Part shown: positions 25,580-32,827 of the stretch, one piece after another
How positions within the stretch are numbered: the first letter of the stretch is position 1
Layout: every line of letters starts with the position of its first letter
DNA from: Sulfurimonas sp.
Lineage (GTDB): Bacteria; Campylobacterota; Campylobacteria; Campylobacterales; Sulfurimonadaceae
Direction of reading: 5' to 3'
DNA length: 42,762 nt
Assembly (NCBI GenBank): GCA_011391635.1
Contig: JAABQD010000019.1
Location: forward strand, 1-42,762
Program-made: the position numbers and the translations under genes
The notes under the pieces: model-generated
The model's input: the letters and a program-made list of their open reading frames with translations, nothing else
The model's database searches: none
Told to the model about the DNA's origin: nothing

Positions 25580-26805
25580 AAATCTATCTCCACCATTTTG
25601 CCCATAGCTATCTCTGCGACCTCTCGTCCAAAAGCGGCACAAGATTCCAACTCCTCTTGGGTCGGGATGAGTTTGATTTTGAGAGGTTTTACAGGGAGTC
25701 TAAATTTGAGCCAACGCATACGGTCATGCAACATTTCAGGTGCTTCTCCCGTCCAGCCATACGAACCAAACGAAGCACCGATTTTGCCTCCGCTCTCCAA
25801 ATATGCCATGCAACAGAGCAAATCCCAAGCAGGTTTCACTGCATCGCCGTTTATCGTAGGTGAGCCAATCATAATGGCATCGGACTCTTCGAGTAAATCT
25901 ATCATATTTTGCTCATTCAGCGAGGCTAAATCGTACATACTCGCAACAACACCCTCCACTTCATCCGCACCTTGCATCACTTTTTTTGCCATGGCTTGTG
26001 TATTGTCATAACTCGACATATAAAAAACCGAAACCATTTTTTTGCCAAATTCATGTTTTCTAAACTTCGCCTCACTGCTCCACTGAGCATATTTGTCTAT
26101 GTAATATTGCGGATTTGAGCGAAGGATGGGACCATGAAGCGGAGCTATGATTTGTATGTCAAACTTTGCGTAAAGTTCAAGTGCTTGAAGTACATACTGC
26201 TTAAACGGTCGCATAATATGCTCATAATAATATTTAAAAGCATAAGAAAAATCACCCACCGCATCATCAAAAAGTCGCTCATCGTAGTAATGACTTCCAA
26301 AAACATCCCCGCTAAAGAGGATTTTATCCTCATGCAAATAGGAACTCATCGTATCGGGCCAGTGCAAAAATGGAGTGCTTAAAAACTCGATGGTTTTGTC
26401 ACCCAAAGAGATAGTTTTACCAGTATTTGCCACTTCAAAAGGGATATCTGTTTTGATAAGACCTTTGAGCATCATAACAGCACGGCTGGAGATGATAAGT
26501 CTGGCATGTGGAGCTTTAGACATCAGTTCAAGCAACGCTCCCGAATGGTCAGGCTCTAAGTGATGGAGAACTATATATTTGATTTCCTCATACTCACACA
26601 AGGCTTCAAGACGCTCAAAAAAGTCAGCAGAAAACTCTTTTTTGACAGTATCCATCACAGCAACACCCTCGCTTCCACGCACAAGGTAGCTATTGTATGA
26701 ACTGCCGTTTGCTGTTTTCATTATGATGTCAAAAGTACGAATCTGCGGGTCAAAAGCCCCAATAAAATGAACACTCGGTGAAATTTTGGCAATATCATTA
26801 TTCAT
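25576..26805 (-). CDS. fprA: A-type flavoprotein / flavodiiron protein (FprA-like)
   Basis: A ~409-residue flavodiiron protein: an N-terminal beta-lactamase-like domain with the diiron motif HLEPDH (His82-x-Glu84-x-Asp86-His87) and GDVFGSHYYDE, then a flavodoxin domain (~255-400; SVFYMSSYDNTQAMA, IGSPTINGDAVKPAWD). Such enzymes reduce O2 to water or NO to N2O. I place the start at 26805, with AAGGA 8 bases upstream; the in-frame ATG at 26841 would lie over a sigma-54-like promoter. It is followed directly by nifQ. In a nif locus it may protect nitrogenase from oxygen, an inference. Confidence 0.9.
   Translation of the reverse strand: MNNDIAKISPSVHFIGAFDPQIRTFDIIMKTANGSSYNSYLVRGSEGVAVMDTVKKEFSADFFERLEALCEYEEIKYIVLHHLEPDHSGALLELMSKAPHARLIISSRAVMMLKGLIKTDIPFEVANTGKTISLGDKTIEFLSTPFLHWPDTMSSYLHEDKILFSGDVFGSHYYDERLFDDAVGDFSYAFKYYYEHIMRPFKQYVLQALELYAKFDIQIIAPLHGPILRSNPQYYIDKYAQWSSEAKFRKHEFGKKMVSVFYMSSYDNTQAMAKKVMQGADEVEGVVASMYDLASLNEQNMIDLLEESDAIMIGSPTINGDAVKPAWDLLCCMAYLESGGKIGASFGSYGWTGEAPEMLHDRMRWLKFRLPVKPLKIKLIPTQEELESCAAFGREVAEIAMGKMVEIDL
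26501..26513 (-). repeat. Dispersed 13-mer, copy in fprA (11/13)
   Basis: CTGGCATGTGGAG; core exact. Confidence 0.6.
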
Positions 26806-26836
26806 AAATACATCCTTAGTTTTCATAAGAGTTGTA

Positions 26837-26853
26837 TGCATTTGTTGTTCTAT
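26837..26853 (-). promoter_or_regulatory. Candidate sigma-54 promoter of fprA-nifQ
   Basis: Read on the minus strand the site is TAGAAC-N5-ATGCA, close to the Campylobacterota sigma-54 pattern TTGGAAC-N5-TTGC, with the GC of -12 and the second base of -24 in the right spacing (AG-N10-GC). The predicted start is about 20 bases before the ATG at 26805. Matching sites precede nifU and the tpx operon. Confidence 0.45.
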
Positions 26854-26940
26854 TTTGGTGGTTTTCTAAAAAGCTACTATTCCTTGTTAAAGAGACACTC
26901 TCTATATTTATTTAATAATTACAATTTAGTATGCTTGTGA

Positions 26941-26946
26941 TATAGT
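26941..26946 (+). promoter_or_regulatory. Candidate -10 box of the HEPN ORF
   Basis: TATAGT preceded by TGTGA, 40 bases before the ATG at 26986. A single weak match, supported only by its position. Confidence 0.3.
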
Positions 26947-26985
26947 ATTTTCTCATGAATAGTTAGCCTCAATAATGGAGTAAAT

Positions 26986-27384
26986 ATGAAAGATATATTG
27001 AAGATAAATGCACATATCAAGTACATAGAATATTTACTTGATACTTTTGATAATGGGTCAGATAATTTAACTTTAAAAGAAATCAGAAATGATTTTCAAA
27101 ATAAATTTAATGCAGACCACTTGCTACTAAATCAATTTTTTGGTTTATACAGACTTCTTCCACTCATTTTAATAAAAGAGGAATATAAAGATCAAAAGAA
27201 AGAACTTGTTGAAGATGTTAAAAAAATTAAGATTATTCGAAATGCTGTTGCCCATCACAGTTTTACCTTCAATGAAAAAGGATATGAATTTAAAGACAAT
27301 AAAGATATTGTTAACTTTACATATGAAGAATTTACAATTTTTCTACACAAGATAGAAAATGAATTTTACAAAGACAATTTATAA
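26986..27384 (+). CDS. HEPN-like protein (possible RNase toxin)
   Basis: A 132-residue, Lys- and Glu-rich, probably all-helical protein with GGAG 8 bases before the ATG. It carries RNAVAHH at residues 85-91, which fits the Rx4-6H catalytic motif of HEPN ribonucleases, including the polar Asn after the Arg. HEPN proteins are common in toxin-antitoxin and defence systems. No MNT nucleotidyltransferase partner is adjacent; the next gene pair is a separate toxin-antitoxin system. It lies opposite in strand to the flanking nif operons, which suggests later arrival. The nuclease role is inference from one motif. Confidence 0.6.
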   Translation: MKDILKINAHIKYIEYLLDTFDNGSDNLTLKEIRNDFQNKFNADHLLLNQFFGLYRLLPLILIKEEYKDQKKELVEDVKKIKIIRNAVAHHSFTFNEKGYEFKDNKDIVNFTYEEFTIFLHKIENEFYKDNL

Positions 27385-27434
27385 AAGACTAAATTTATTC
27401 AACCTAACGGTCGATAGAGACACATTTTCCTCAT

Positions 27435-27454
27435 TCACAAGCTCCAGTTTGTGA
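27435..27454. repeat. 20-bp imperfect palindrome
   Basis: TCACAA and TTGTGA flank an 8-base centre in the 168-base gap between the HEPN ORF and the toxin-antitoxin pair; 16 of 20 positions are symmetric. It could be a hairpin after the HEPN gene or an operator. No T-run follows. Confidence 0.3.
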
Positions 27455-27516
27455 CTGCATATTTAAACTCAATCAGATTACAATTAAAAAAAAATATTTT
27501 ATAAACATTTACAAGT

Positions 27517-27522
27517 TATAAT
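27517..27522 (+). promoter_or_regulatory. Candidate -10 box of the toxin-antitoxin operon
   Basis: Perfect TATAAT 30 bases before the antitoxin ATG; AAGGAA follows as ribosome-binding site. Confidence 0.5.
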
Positions 27523-27552
27523 ACTGATAGATTAATCTATAAGGAATGTATC

Positions 27553-27798
27553 ATGATAACTTACGGAGTTACAGCTATACAAAACAAGCCATCACTCTTA
27601 AAAGAGATGGTGTTAGGTGAAATAGTTGATAAAAGAGCGCATACAACATTGGGATTTTTTATATCAGCAAAGTATGAAAAATATATTAAAACAGTCATTG
27701 AAAAAATAGAACAAGATGAAAAAATGGCAAAACTAAAAAGGTTAAAACAACATCAAGATATTGAATTTCTTGAGATTGGGGTTGATGATGGATTATAA
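27553..27798 (+). CDS. Antitoxin (Phd/YefM-like) of a type II pair
   Basis: An 81-residue protein beginning MITYGVTAIQNKPSLLKEM, a short Phd/YefM-like DNA-binding start, followed by a charged helical tail (EKIEQDEKMAKLKRLKQHQ) of the sort that wraps a toxin. It overlaps the MazF-like toxin gene by 14 bases, the usual antitoxin-first order. It would neutralise the toxin and repress the operon. The family name is tentative; the pairing is clear. Confidence 0.78.
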   Translation: MITYGVTAIQNKPSLLKEMVLGEIVDKRAHTTLGFFISAKYEKYIKTVIEKIEQDEKMAKLKRLKQHQDIEFLEIGVDDGL

Positions 27799-28120
27799 AA
27801 GAGCAGATATAGTAACTATAAACTTCAATCCTACAAAAGGCGATGAAGTAGGTAAAATCAGACCAGCTGTTGTTATCTCAAACGATGATGAGAACACTGT
27901 TTTAGATACAATTATCGTTATGCCTATATCTACTTTTTTGATTGAAGATATGGAACCATATAGAATGAGAATCACGAAAAGAGAAAATCTCAAAGAAAAT
28001 TCAGATATTTTAATCAATCACATCAGAACAATTTCAAAAAAAAGAGTTGGTGAAAAAATAGCTTCACTTTCCAAAGATGAGTATGACGCACTCATAAAAA
28101 ATTTGTGCAAAAACTTCTAA
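27785..28120 (+). CDS. MazF/PemK-type mRNA interferase toxin
   Basis: A 111-residue toxin of the MazF/PemK/CcdB fold: YKRADIVTINFNPTKGDEVGKIRPAVVISND and IIVMPIST are the signature parts. Such toxins cut mRNA at short motifs. I choose the ATG at 27785 (MMDYKRAD), preceded by TTGGGG and overlapping the antitoxin; an ATG at 27761 would add eight unrelated residues. It ends 7 bases before the convergent hypothetical gene at 28127. Confidence 0.9.
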   Translation: MMDYKRADIVTINFNPTKGDEVGKIRPAVVISNDDENTVLDTIIVMPISTFLIEDMEPYRMRITKRENLKENSDILINHIRTISKKRVGEKIASLSKDEYDALIKNLCKNF

Positions 28121-28126
28121 CTCAAA

Positions 28127-28462
28127 TCACACAGTAGATACTTTTTGCCCATACATTAGTCGTAAATAATCATATATATCACTCAAAAAAAATCTGCGAT
28201 TGTCTCGATCTTCAAAATGTCCGACCCATCCTTTATCTCCACATGCTACTTCTTTGCTTGGTCGCACAAACTCATTGAATGGAAGTTCCTCTTTGAGTGA
28301 ACCACAGTGATTGATGGCGTTGACTACGGCATCAAACAACATGTCTAATGACTCAAAATCATCATCAAGATACAAGGACCCGTTTTTGTGAAAGAGCCTG
28401 TAAAAATTTAAGATTTTTTCAGCTTCCATGTTTTGAGCTTTTTTCATCTTTTGATTTTGCAT
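28127..28462 (-). CDS. Hypothetical protein, nif-region
   Basis: A 111-residue soluble acidic protein I do not recognise. It has a helical N-terminal half (KILNFYRLFHKNGSLYLDDD) and a C-terminal segment KEVACGDKGWVGHFEDRDNRRFF. The single Cys pair (NHCGS, VACGD) shows no standard metal site. GGATGGA lies upstream of its ATG and it follows the SagB-type gene by 27 bases, so it is probably cotranscribed with tpx and sagB. It may be specific to nif loci of this phylum, which I cannot check. Confidence 0.65.
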   Translation of the reverse strand: MQNQKMKKAQNMEAEKILNFYRLFHKNGSLYLDDDFESLDMLFDAVVNAINHCGSLKEELPFNEFVRPSKEVACGDKGWVGHFEDRDNRRFFLSDIYDYLRLMYGQKVSTV

Positions 28463-28489
28463 TCATTCCATCCTTTGCATAATTAAGGT

Positions 28490-29776
28490 TTAAGCGTTTG
28501 AGCCAATGGCATAGAGATATAAAATAGGCTCTTTTGTCTGCAAAAATTTCTGTAGTTTTGCATCATAAAAAGCTCCGATTCCGCTAAAACCGACACCCTG
28601 CATCTGCGTTTGTAAATGAACGCTGTGTGCGTTTGCAGCTGCATTCATCAGCTCATTTGCGTTGAATTGTTTTGCAGTTATCACGACTATCATAGATGCA
28701 TTGCCTACAAAACTTTGATTTATCAAGAGTTCTGTTATCTCTTTGGCGAAATGACCTGCTTTTATGAGCTTACTATTTTTATAGACTCCAGCTTCCATAA
28801 AATCACTCTTGAGAAGTACCACATGCCAAGACTCTGACACATTCGCATCCAACTGCATAAAGTATTCAAATTGCTCTTTTGACATCTTTGTTGGAGCAAA
28901 GTTTCTAGCAGAGCGTCTTTGTACAATAGCTTTTTCCTCCACTACAAAATTGTTTTCATCAAAAATTGCCGAGTAAACGCCCTGCTCTCGTATCTTAGTG
29001 GCGATAAAATCATTTGATTCATAGTAGTCGGTCGGTGCGACTTGCATGAGTGGCGGTTCTATTTTTTTTACTGCTCTGTTTGTCTTTGAGCCTATTGCCA
29101 AAACTCCGCAACAAAACTCTTGATTCAAAAATCCCATCTGCGTATTGAGACTTTTTGCATCAAATTCTGACAATATTGTCACACTCTGTTGGCAAAAATT
29201 TGCAGCCGCCTTTATTGCACCTATTTGATGCCCAGCGTCGAGATAGCAGTAGCGAAAAGCTCTCTCTCCATACTTCCACTCGCTTCTGTATGGAACGATT
29301 GAAACTATAAAAATGATTCCGTTGAACTTTTCACTCAAACCGACACTTGGCTCTATTCCCTCTTGCTCAACTTCTCGTATCAAAACAAGAGCGTTGTTCA
29401 GGGCATCCACATGATAAATACCGCTAATCACACCCTTCACGCCCCTTATCTGAACATAAAGCTCAATCGGATGCAGATTCCCCGCTGAGGGAGTATTTAA
29501 CTGATAGTAAGGTTTATCGCCCCTCTTTGTTTGTAGCGTTATTTTACGAGAGAGTTCTATGACTTTGAGGGCTTCATTCTTGGCATGCGCTGTGAGCGAC
29601 AGCGAGGAAGTACTCTTGGGGTGTGGAAATGTATATAAAAATTTTGGGTATTGTTTGAACATTGAGGGCTGAGAAGCCCAATCAATATAACCGCTTTTGT
29701 GTGCAACACGAAGAGGAGTTAAAGATGTATGTTCATAGAGGTCTGACATTTTTTGAGCGCTTAGACACTCATCCAA
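28490..29776 (-). CDS. SagB-type nitroreductase-fold dehydrogenase
   Basis: A 428-residue protein made of two nitroreductase-like halves, the layout of the SagB/ThcOx family of FMN oxidoreductases. The N-terminal half has QLNTPSAGNLHPIELYVQ, GIYHVDA and YCYLDAGHQIGAIKAAA; the C-terminal half begins RRSARNF and has NAAANAHSVHLQTQMQGVGFSGI. SagB proteins oxidise azolines in peptide natural products, but no precursor peptide or YcaO cyclase is nearby, so its substrate here is unknown. The start overlaps tpx by 16 bases; an ATG at 29749 (MSDLYEHTS) is an alternative. Its place between tpx and nif genes suggests a redox role. Confidence 0.85.
   Translation of the reverse strand: MDECLSAQKMSDLYEHTSLTPLRVAHKSGYIDWASQPSMFKQYPKFLYTFPHPKSTSSLSLTAHAKNEALKVIELSRKITLQTKRGDKPYYQLNTPSAGNLHPIELYVQIRGVKGVISGIYHVDALNNALVLIREVEQEGIEPSVGLSEKFNGIIFIVSIVPYRSEWKYGERAFRYCYLDAGHQIGAIKAAANFCQQSVTILSEFDAKSLNTQMGFLNQEFCCGVLAIGSKTNRAVKKIEPPLMQVAPTDYYESNDFIATKIREQGVYSAIFDENNFVVEEKAIVQRRSARNFAPTKMSKEQFEYFMQLDANVSESWHVVLLKSDFMEAGVYKNSKLIKAGHFAKEITELLINQSFVGNASMIVVITAKQFNANELMNAAANAHSVHLQTQMQGVGFSGIGAFYDAKLQKFLQTKEPILYLYAIGSNA
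28817..28829 (+). repeat. Dispersed 13-mer, copy in the SagB-type gene (12/13)
   Basis: TACCACATGCCAA. Confidence 0.65.
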
Positions 29777-30309
29777 TTTTCATGCGTATGTCCGCCTTTT
29801 TTCTCACTCTGTATTTTTTCAATTGCACTCATACAAGCATCGTAATCTATCTCATCTACAATCTCACTCACAATCTCTTTATAAGCGATAAGCCCTTCTC
29901 TATCAATGACAAAGACCGCTCTTGCCAAGCGATTTTTGAGTTTGCCTTCAGTGATAAGCAAACCAAATTTTTTTGCAAAATGAAGTTCTGTATCCAAAAC
30001 CATCTCTGCATTTTCAATGCCCTCTTTTTGTGCAAACTCTTGGACGACCTCTTTGTCATCTGTTGTTATCATGATAGTGGTTACTTTTTTCAACTGTTGC
30101 ACTAATGCGTTAAACTTTTTTGCTCCAAGAGAACAAACTTCTGTTTTAAGCGACGGGATGGCGATGAGTAGCTGAATATTTGGAGCAATCATTCCGATTA
30201 CATTTTGTGTGCCATCGAGCTTTGTTATGCGTGCTGCTGGTGCTTCTTTGCCTACTTTTAACTCTTTGGCTTCGAGTGTTACTGGAGTTCCATGTACTGT
30301 TATTTGCAT
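29761..30309 (-). CDS. tpx: Thiol peroxidase Tpx, apparently lacking the resolving cysteine
   Basis: A 182-residue atypical peroxiredoxin of the Tpx family. The peroxidatic Cys59 sits in PSLKTEVCSLGAKKF. The resolving Cys expected about 35 residues later (in the QARFC-type segment of E. coli Tpx) is absent; that region reads KEVVQEFAQKEGIENAEM. The only other Cys is 159 near the C-terminus. So it may work as a one-Cys enzyme or resolve differently. It reduces peroxides in the cytoplasm with thioredoxin-like donors. It overlaps the SagB-type gene and diverges from nifA. Confidence 0.92.
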   Translation of the reverse strand: MQITVHGTPVTLEAKELKVGKEAPAARITKLDGTQNVIGMIAPNIQLLIAIPSLKTEVCSLGAKKFNALVQQLKKVTTIMITTDDKEVVQEFAQKEGIENAEMVLDTELHFAKKFGLLITEGKLKNRLARAVFVIDREGLIAYKEIVSEIVDEIDYDACMSAIEKIQSEKKGGHTHENWMSV

Positions 30310-30327
30310 CTTTTATCCTTTTGTTGA

Positions 30328-30342
30328 TGTTACACACTAACA
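30328..30342. promoter_or_regulatory. Candidate operator TGTTA-N5-TAACA
   Basis: A 5+5 inverted repeat in the 239-base divergent gap between tpx and nifA, 19 bases before tpx. It resembles but does not fit the NifA site TGT-N10-ACA (spacing is 9). Low certainty. Confidence 0.25.
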
Positions 30343-30364
30343 CGAACTCGTCCGTTTTAGTGGC

Positions 30365-30379
30365 AGGGACAATGTCCCT
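30365..30379. repeat. 15-bp palindrome AGGGACAATGTCCCT
   Basis: Seven-base arms around one base, in GC-rich sequence (flanked by GTGGC and ACAACCCCC) that stands out from the AT-rich tpx-nifA gap. It could be an operator or part of a dispersed repeat element. Confidence 0.35.
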
Positions 30380-30456
30380 ACAACCCCCTAAAGCTACAAA
30401 AAACAAGTTTTTTGAGATTTTCAAGGTATATAAACACTCTTTTTTGTAAAAAAATA

Positions 30457-30473
30457 TGCATTTCATATTCTAT
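30457..30473 (-). promoter_or_regulatory. Candidate sigma-54 promoter of the tpx-sagB operon
   Basis: On the minus strand ATAGAATATGAAATGCA matches 14 of 17 positions of the fprA site, with the same AG-N10-GC spacing. A start here would leave a leader of about 140 bases before tpx. It lies inside the tpx-nifA divergent gap, so nifA itself may be nearby but is transcribed the other way. Confidence 0.4.
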
Positions 30474-30528
30474 ACAACTACTACAAAATTGATTACTTTT
30501 TATACAAAATTATGCTTATATTATGGAG

Positions 30529-30534
30529 TATAAT
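30529..30534 (+). promoter_or_regulatory. Candidate -10 box near nifA
   Basis: TATAAT only 15 bases before the first ATG of nifA at 30549; if used, translation would start from a very short leader or at the later ATG (30558). A TATATT a few bases earlier is an alternative. Confidence 0.25.
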
Positions 30535-30548
30535 TCAAACAAAAAAAG

Positions 30549-32174
30549 ATGCTAACAATGAATACTCCCATGAATATAGAAGATAAAAAAGATTGTAAAA
30601 GTTGTACACTCTCCTTTGCTTACAATGAGATAAGCCTACTCTATGAAATCGCGGTAATGCTCTCTAGCACGACGGATGTCAAGGAGAGTATAGAAAAAGG
30701 GATGCGTATGCTCAAGCGAAATGCGTATCTTGACCGTTCTACACTTTTTATGCTGAGTGATGACAAAACACAACTTGAACTCTACGCTTCCATAGATTTG
30801 ACTGCACAACAGAAAAAAATGGCAGTCTATAAACTAGGCGAAGGAGCAACAGGACTTGCTGCAAAAAGTGCCGAACCTGTCGTCATCGAAAATATCCATA
30901 ACAACATCAACTACATCAATAAAATGGGTACTATCAATATCAACTCTATCTCCTATGTCGCTGTGCCTATTATCCAAGATGATGGAGTGATTGCCGTCAT
31001 CTCTGCAAATACATGCAAATCATCTGCGATGGATTTTGATGATGTGGTGCGAATGCTCACGATTGTCGGTTCACTCTTTGGCGGGACTCTCGCAACGCAA
31101 AGAAAATTTGCAAAAGAGAAAGAGGAGATTACAGAGTTAAAAACCTACTATAAAGAGCAGGCACTCAGCGAATATAAGTTTGAGAGTATCATCGGTAAAA
31201 GCTCCAAAATGAGAGTGATTTTTAGTATGCTTGAGACTGTTGCACCATCAGATGCGACGATTCTCATCCGTGGAGAAACAGGAACGGGAAAAGAGCTTAT
31301 CGCAACCGCTGTGCATAATCTCAGCAAAAGAAAAAATGCTCCATTTATCAAACTTAACTGTGCGGCTATCAGCGAAACTTTACTTGAGAGCGAACTCTTT
31401 GGGCATGAAAAAGGTGCGTTTACGGATGCAAAAGAGGCTCGCAAAGGGCGTTTTGAACTTGCAGACGGCGGAACACTTTTTCTCGATGAGATAGGCGATA
31501 TTACCCCTTCACTTCAAGTAAAACTCCTTCGTATCTTGCAAGAGCAAGAGTTTGAGCGAGTCGGTGGCAATAAAACTATAAAAACAAATGTTCGCCTCGT
31601 AGCAGCGACGAACAGAAACCTTGAAGAGATGGTACGAAATGGTACATTCAGAGAGGATTTGTTCTATCGTCTCAATGTGATTCCTATCAATCTCCCGCCT
31701 CTTCGTGAGCGATATGAGGATGTAAAACTCCTAGTAGAACACTATTTGCAAAAATTTATGCAAGAGCATCGCAGAGAGATGAGTCTCTCAAAAACAGCCC
31801 TTGAAATCTTGCTCGATTATCCATGGCCAGGGAACATCCGTGAACTGCAAAATACAATGGAGCGAATCGTACTCATATGTCCAAATGGCAACATAGAACC
31901 AGAGATGCTCAATCATGTCTTGCCGTTTAACTATCAAAAACTTCACATGCCAAAAGAACCAACTCCTGTCGCTCCTGAGCCAGAAACAGCGAAGATACAA
32001 GAGTCACAACCAGCTCCAAGGCTTACAAAAACAAGCCTCTTAGATATGGAAAAAGAGTCCATTATCCAAGCACTCATAGAACACCGAGGCATCCAAACAA
32101 AAGCCGCAGCACAATTAGGCATGACTGCAAGACAAATTGGGTATAAAATACAGAAATATGGGATTGAGTTTTAG
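30549..32174 (+). CDS. nifA: NifA, sigma-54-dependent activator of nitrogen fixation
   Basis: A 541-residue enhancer-binding protein: GAF domain (~30-190), AAA+ domain (~210-445) with Walker A GETGTGKE (~240), sigma-54 loop GAFTDA and Walker B GGTLFLDEIGD (~306), and a Fis-type helix-turn-helix ending MTARQIGYKIQKYGIEF, typical of NifA. The loop has Asp where GAFTGA is canonical, a variant seen in other activators. There is no Cys cluster between the AAA+ and HTH domains as in oxygen-sensitive NifA of alphaproteobacteria; a CKSC pair lies near residue 17. No nifL is adjacent. Start: ATG at 30549 lacks a clear ribosome site, and ATG at 30558 is possible. Confidence 0.93.
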   Translation: MLTMNTPMNIEDKKDCKSCTLSFAYNEISLLYEIAVMLSSTTDVKESIEKGMRMLKRNAYLDRSTLFMLSDDKTQLELYASIDLTAQQKKMAVYKLGEGATGLAAKSAEPVVIENIHNNINYINKMGTININSISYVAVPIIQDDGVIAVISANTCKSSAMDFDDVVRMLTIVGSLFGGTLATQRKFAKEKEEITELKTYYKEQALSEYKFESIIGKSSKMRVIFSMLETVAPSDATILIRGETGTGKELIATAVHNLSKRKNAPFIKLNCAAISETLLESELFGHEKGAFTDAKEARKGRFELADGGTLFLDEIGDITPSLQVKLLRILQEQEFERVGGNKTIKTNVRLVAATNRNLEEMVRNGTFREDLFYRLNVIPINLPPLRERYEDVKLLVEHYLQKFMQEHRREMSLSKTALEILLDYPWPGNIRELQNTMERIVLICPNGNIEPEMLNHVLPFNYQKLHMPKEPTPVAPEPETAKIQESQPAPRLTKTSLLDMEKESIIQALIEHRGIQTKAAAQLGMTARQIGYKIQKYGIEF

Positions 32175-32177
32175 ATA

Positions 32178-32212
32178 TTTCCACATGCCACAATTATCTT
32201 GGCATGTGGAAA
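32178..32212. terminator. Hairpin made of an inverted pair of the 13-mer, after nifA
   Basis: TTTCCACATGCCA and TGGCATGTGGAAA pair over 13 bases around a 9-base loop, beginning 4 bases after the nifA stop and 20 bases before the convergent relE-like stop. It can serve both directions. There is no long T-run after the stem. The two arms are copies of the dispersed 13-mer (12/13 and 13/13). Confidence 0.65.
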
Positions 32213-32232
32213 GTTTAGTAGAGTAAAAAACT

Positions 32233-32517
32233 TTACTTATACGCACTCTCACGAGTAGTTACATGAACAACCAATATAATTAATTTATCTTCATATTTTT
32301 TATAAATAATACGATAAGAACGAAGTTTTAGGCGATAAAGTATCTCTTTTTGTCCTTGAAGCTTTTTTATTTTACCCGTAGCCATAAGAGAAATTTCATA
32401 ATCGGCATTAAAGTTTTCTGCAAAATCATACAAAGAACTACGAAGAAACGCTATATCAGATTTATTGATATTTTTAAAATCTTTTTTAACATTAGGTTTA
32501 AAATCAATTTTATACAT
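32233..32517 (-). CDS. RelE/ParE-type toxin
   Basis: A 94-residue basic protein of the RelE/ParE fold: YKIDFKPNVKKDFKNINK at the N-terminus, KKLQGQKEILYRLKLRSYRIIYKKYEDK in the core, and a C-terminal VVHVTTRESAYK. RelE members cut ribosome-bound mRNA and ParE members poison gyrase; sequence alone does not decide. It overlaps the upstream ribbon-helix-helix antitoxin by 8 bases. It lies between nifA and the RADAR operon. Confidence 0.88.
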   Translation of the reverse strand: MYKIDFKPNVKKDFKNINKSDIAFLRSSLYDFAENFNADYEISLMATGKIKKLQGQKEILYRLKLRSYRIIYKKYEDKLIILVVHVTTRESAYK

Positions 32518-32731
32518 CTGAATCTAATTCTTTGAAAAAATCTTCCATAGAAATAGTAGGTTCATTGTCATTAAGTCTTTTTTCCGCTACTTTTATATCA
32601 AGATAATCAAAATACATATCAAGAGCTGCGGTTATTATATGGCTTTTCTTTTGATTAAGTTCTTCAGCGTAACGATTTATATCATTATTGACAGAAGTTG
32701 GCAAAGTTATATTTAATCTAACTGTATTCAT
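32510..32731 (-). CDS. Ribbon-helix-helix antitoxin of the RelE/ParE pair
   Basis: A 73-residue protein beginning MNTVRLNITLPTSVNNDINRYAEE, a ribbon-helix-helix (CopG/ParD-like) DNA-binding domain, with an acidic tail (TISMEDFFKELDSDV) expected to cover the toxin. I choose ATG 32731, with AAGGTAAC upstream; an in-frame ATG at 32773 would overlap the promoter. It likely represses its own promoter. Confidence 0.88.
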   Translation of the reverse strand: MNTVRLNITLPTSVNNDINRYAEELNQKKSHIITAALDMYFDYLDIKVAEKRLNDNEPTISMEDFFKELDSDV

Positions 32732-32756
32732 AGTGTTACCTTGTTTTAAGTGCATT

Positions 32757-32762
32757 ATTATA
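32757..32762 (-). promoter_or_regulatory. Candidate -10 box of the toxin-antitoxin operon beside RADAR
   Basis: Perfect TATAAT on the minus strand, 26 bases before the antitoxin ATG at 32731. Confidence 0.5.
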
Positions 32763-32827
32763 CACAAAAACAATAATCAAATCATCACAGTAAATATACG
32801 AAAAGAAGTTGTTTATGAGTTTTAGAT

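Noticed and set aside
25576..26841. Starts of fprA at 26841 and of the PAS sensor at 13713
   Set aside because: Both upstream ATGs lack a good ribosome site and add residues unlike the families; internal ATGs at 26805 and 13608 have strong sites.
27385..27552. Integron attC-like site in the gap before the toxin-antitoxin pair
   Set aside because: An imperfect palindrome is present, but the paired core sites of attC (GTTRRRY and RYYYAAC in the right arrangement) are not, and there is no integrase.
28490..29776. Thiazole/oxazole-modified peptide cluster around the SagB-type gene
   Set aside because: No YcaO cyclase, E1-like protein, transporter or precursor-like small ORF was found beside it.
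30549..32174. Generic NtrC-type regulator instead of NifA
   Set aside because: There is no receiver domain, an N-terminal GAF domain is present, and the HTH ending RQIGYKIQKYGI plus nif context favour NifA.
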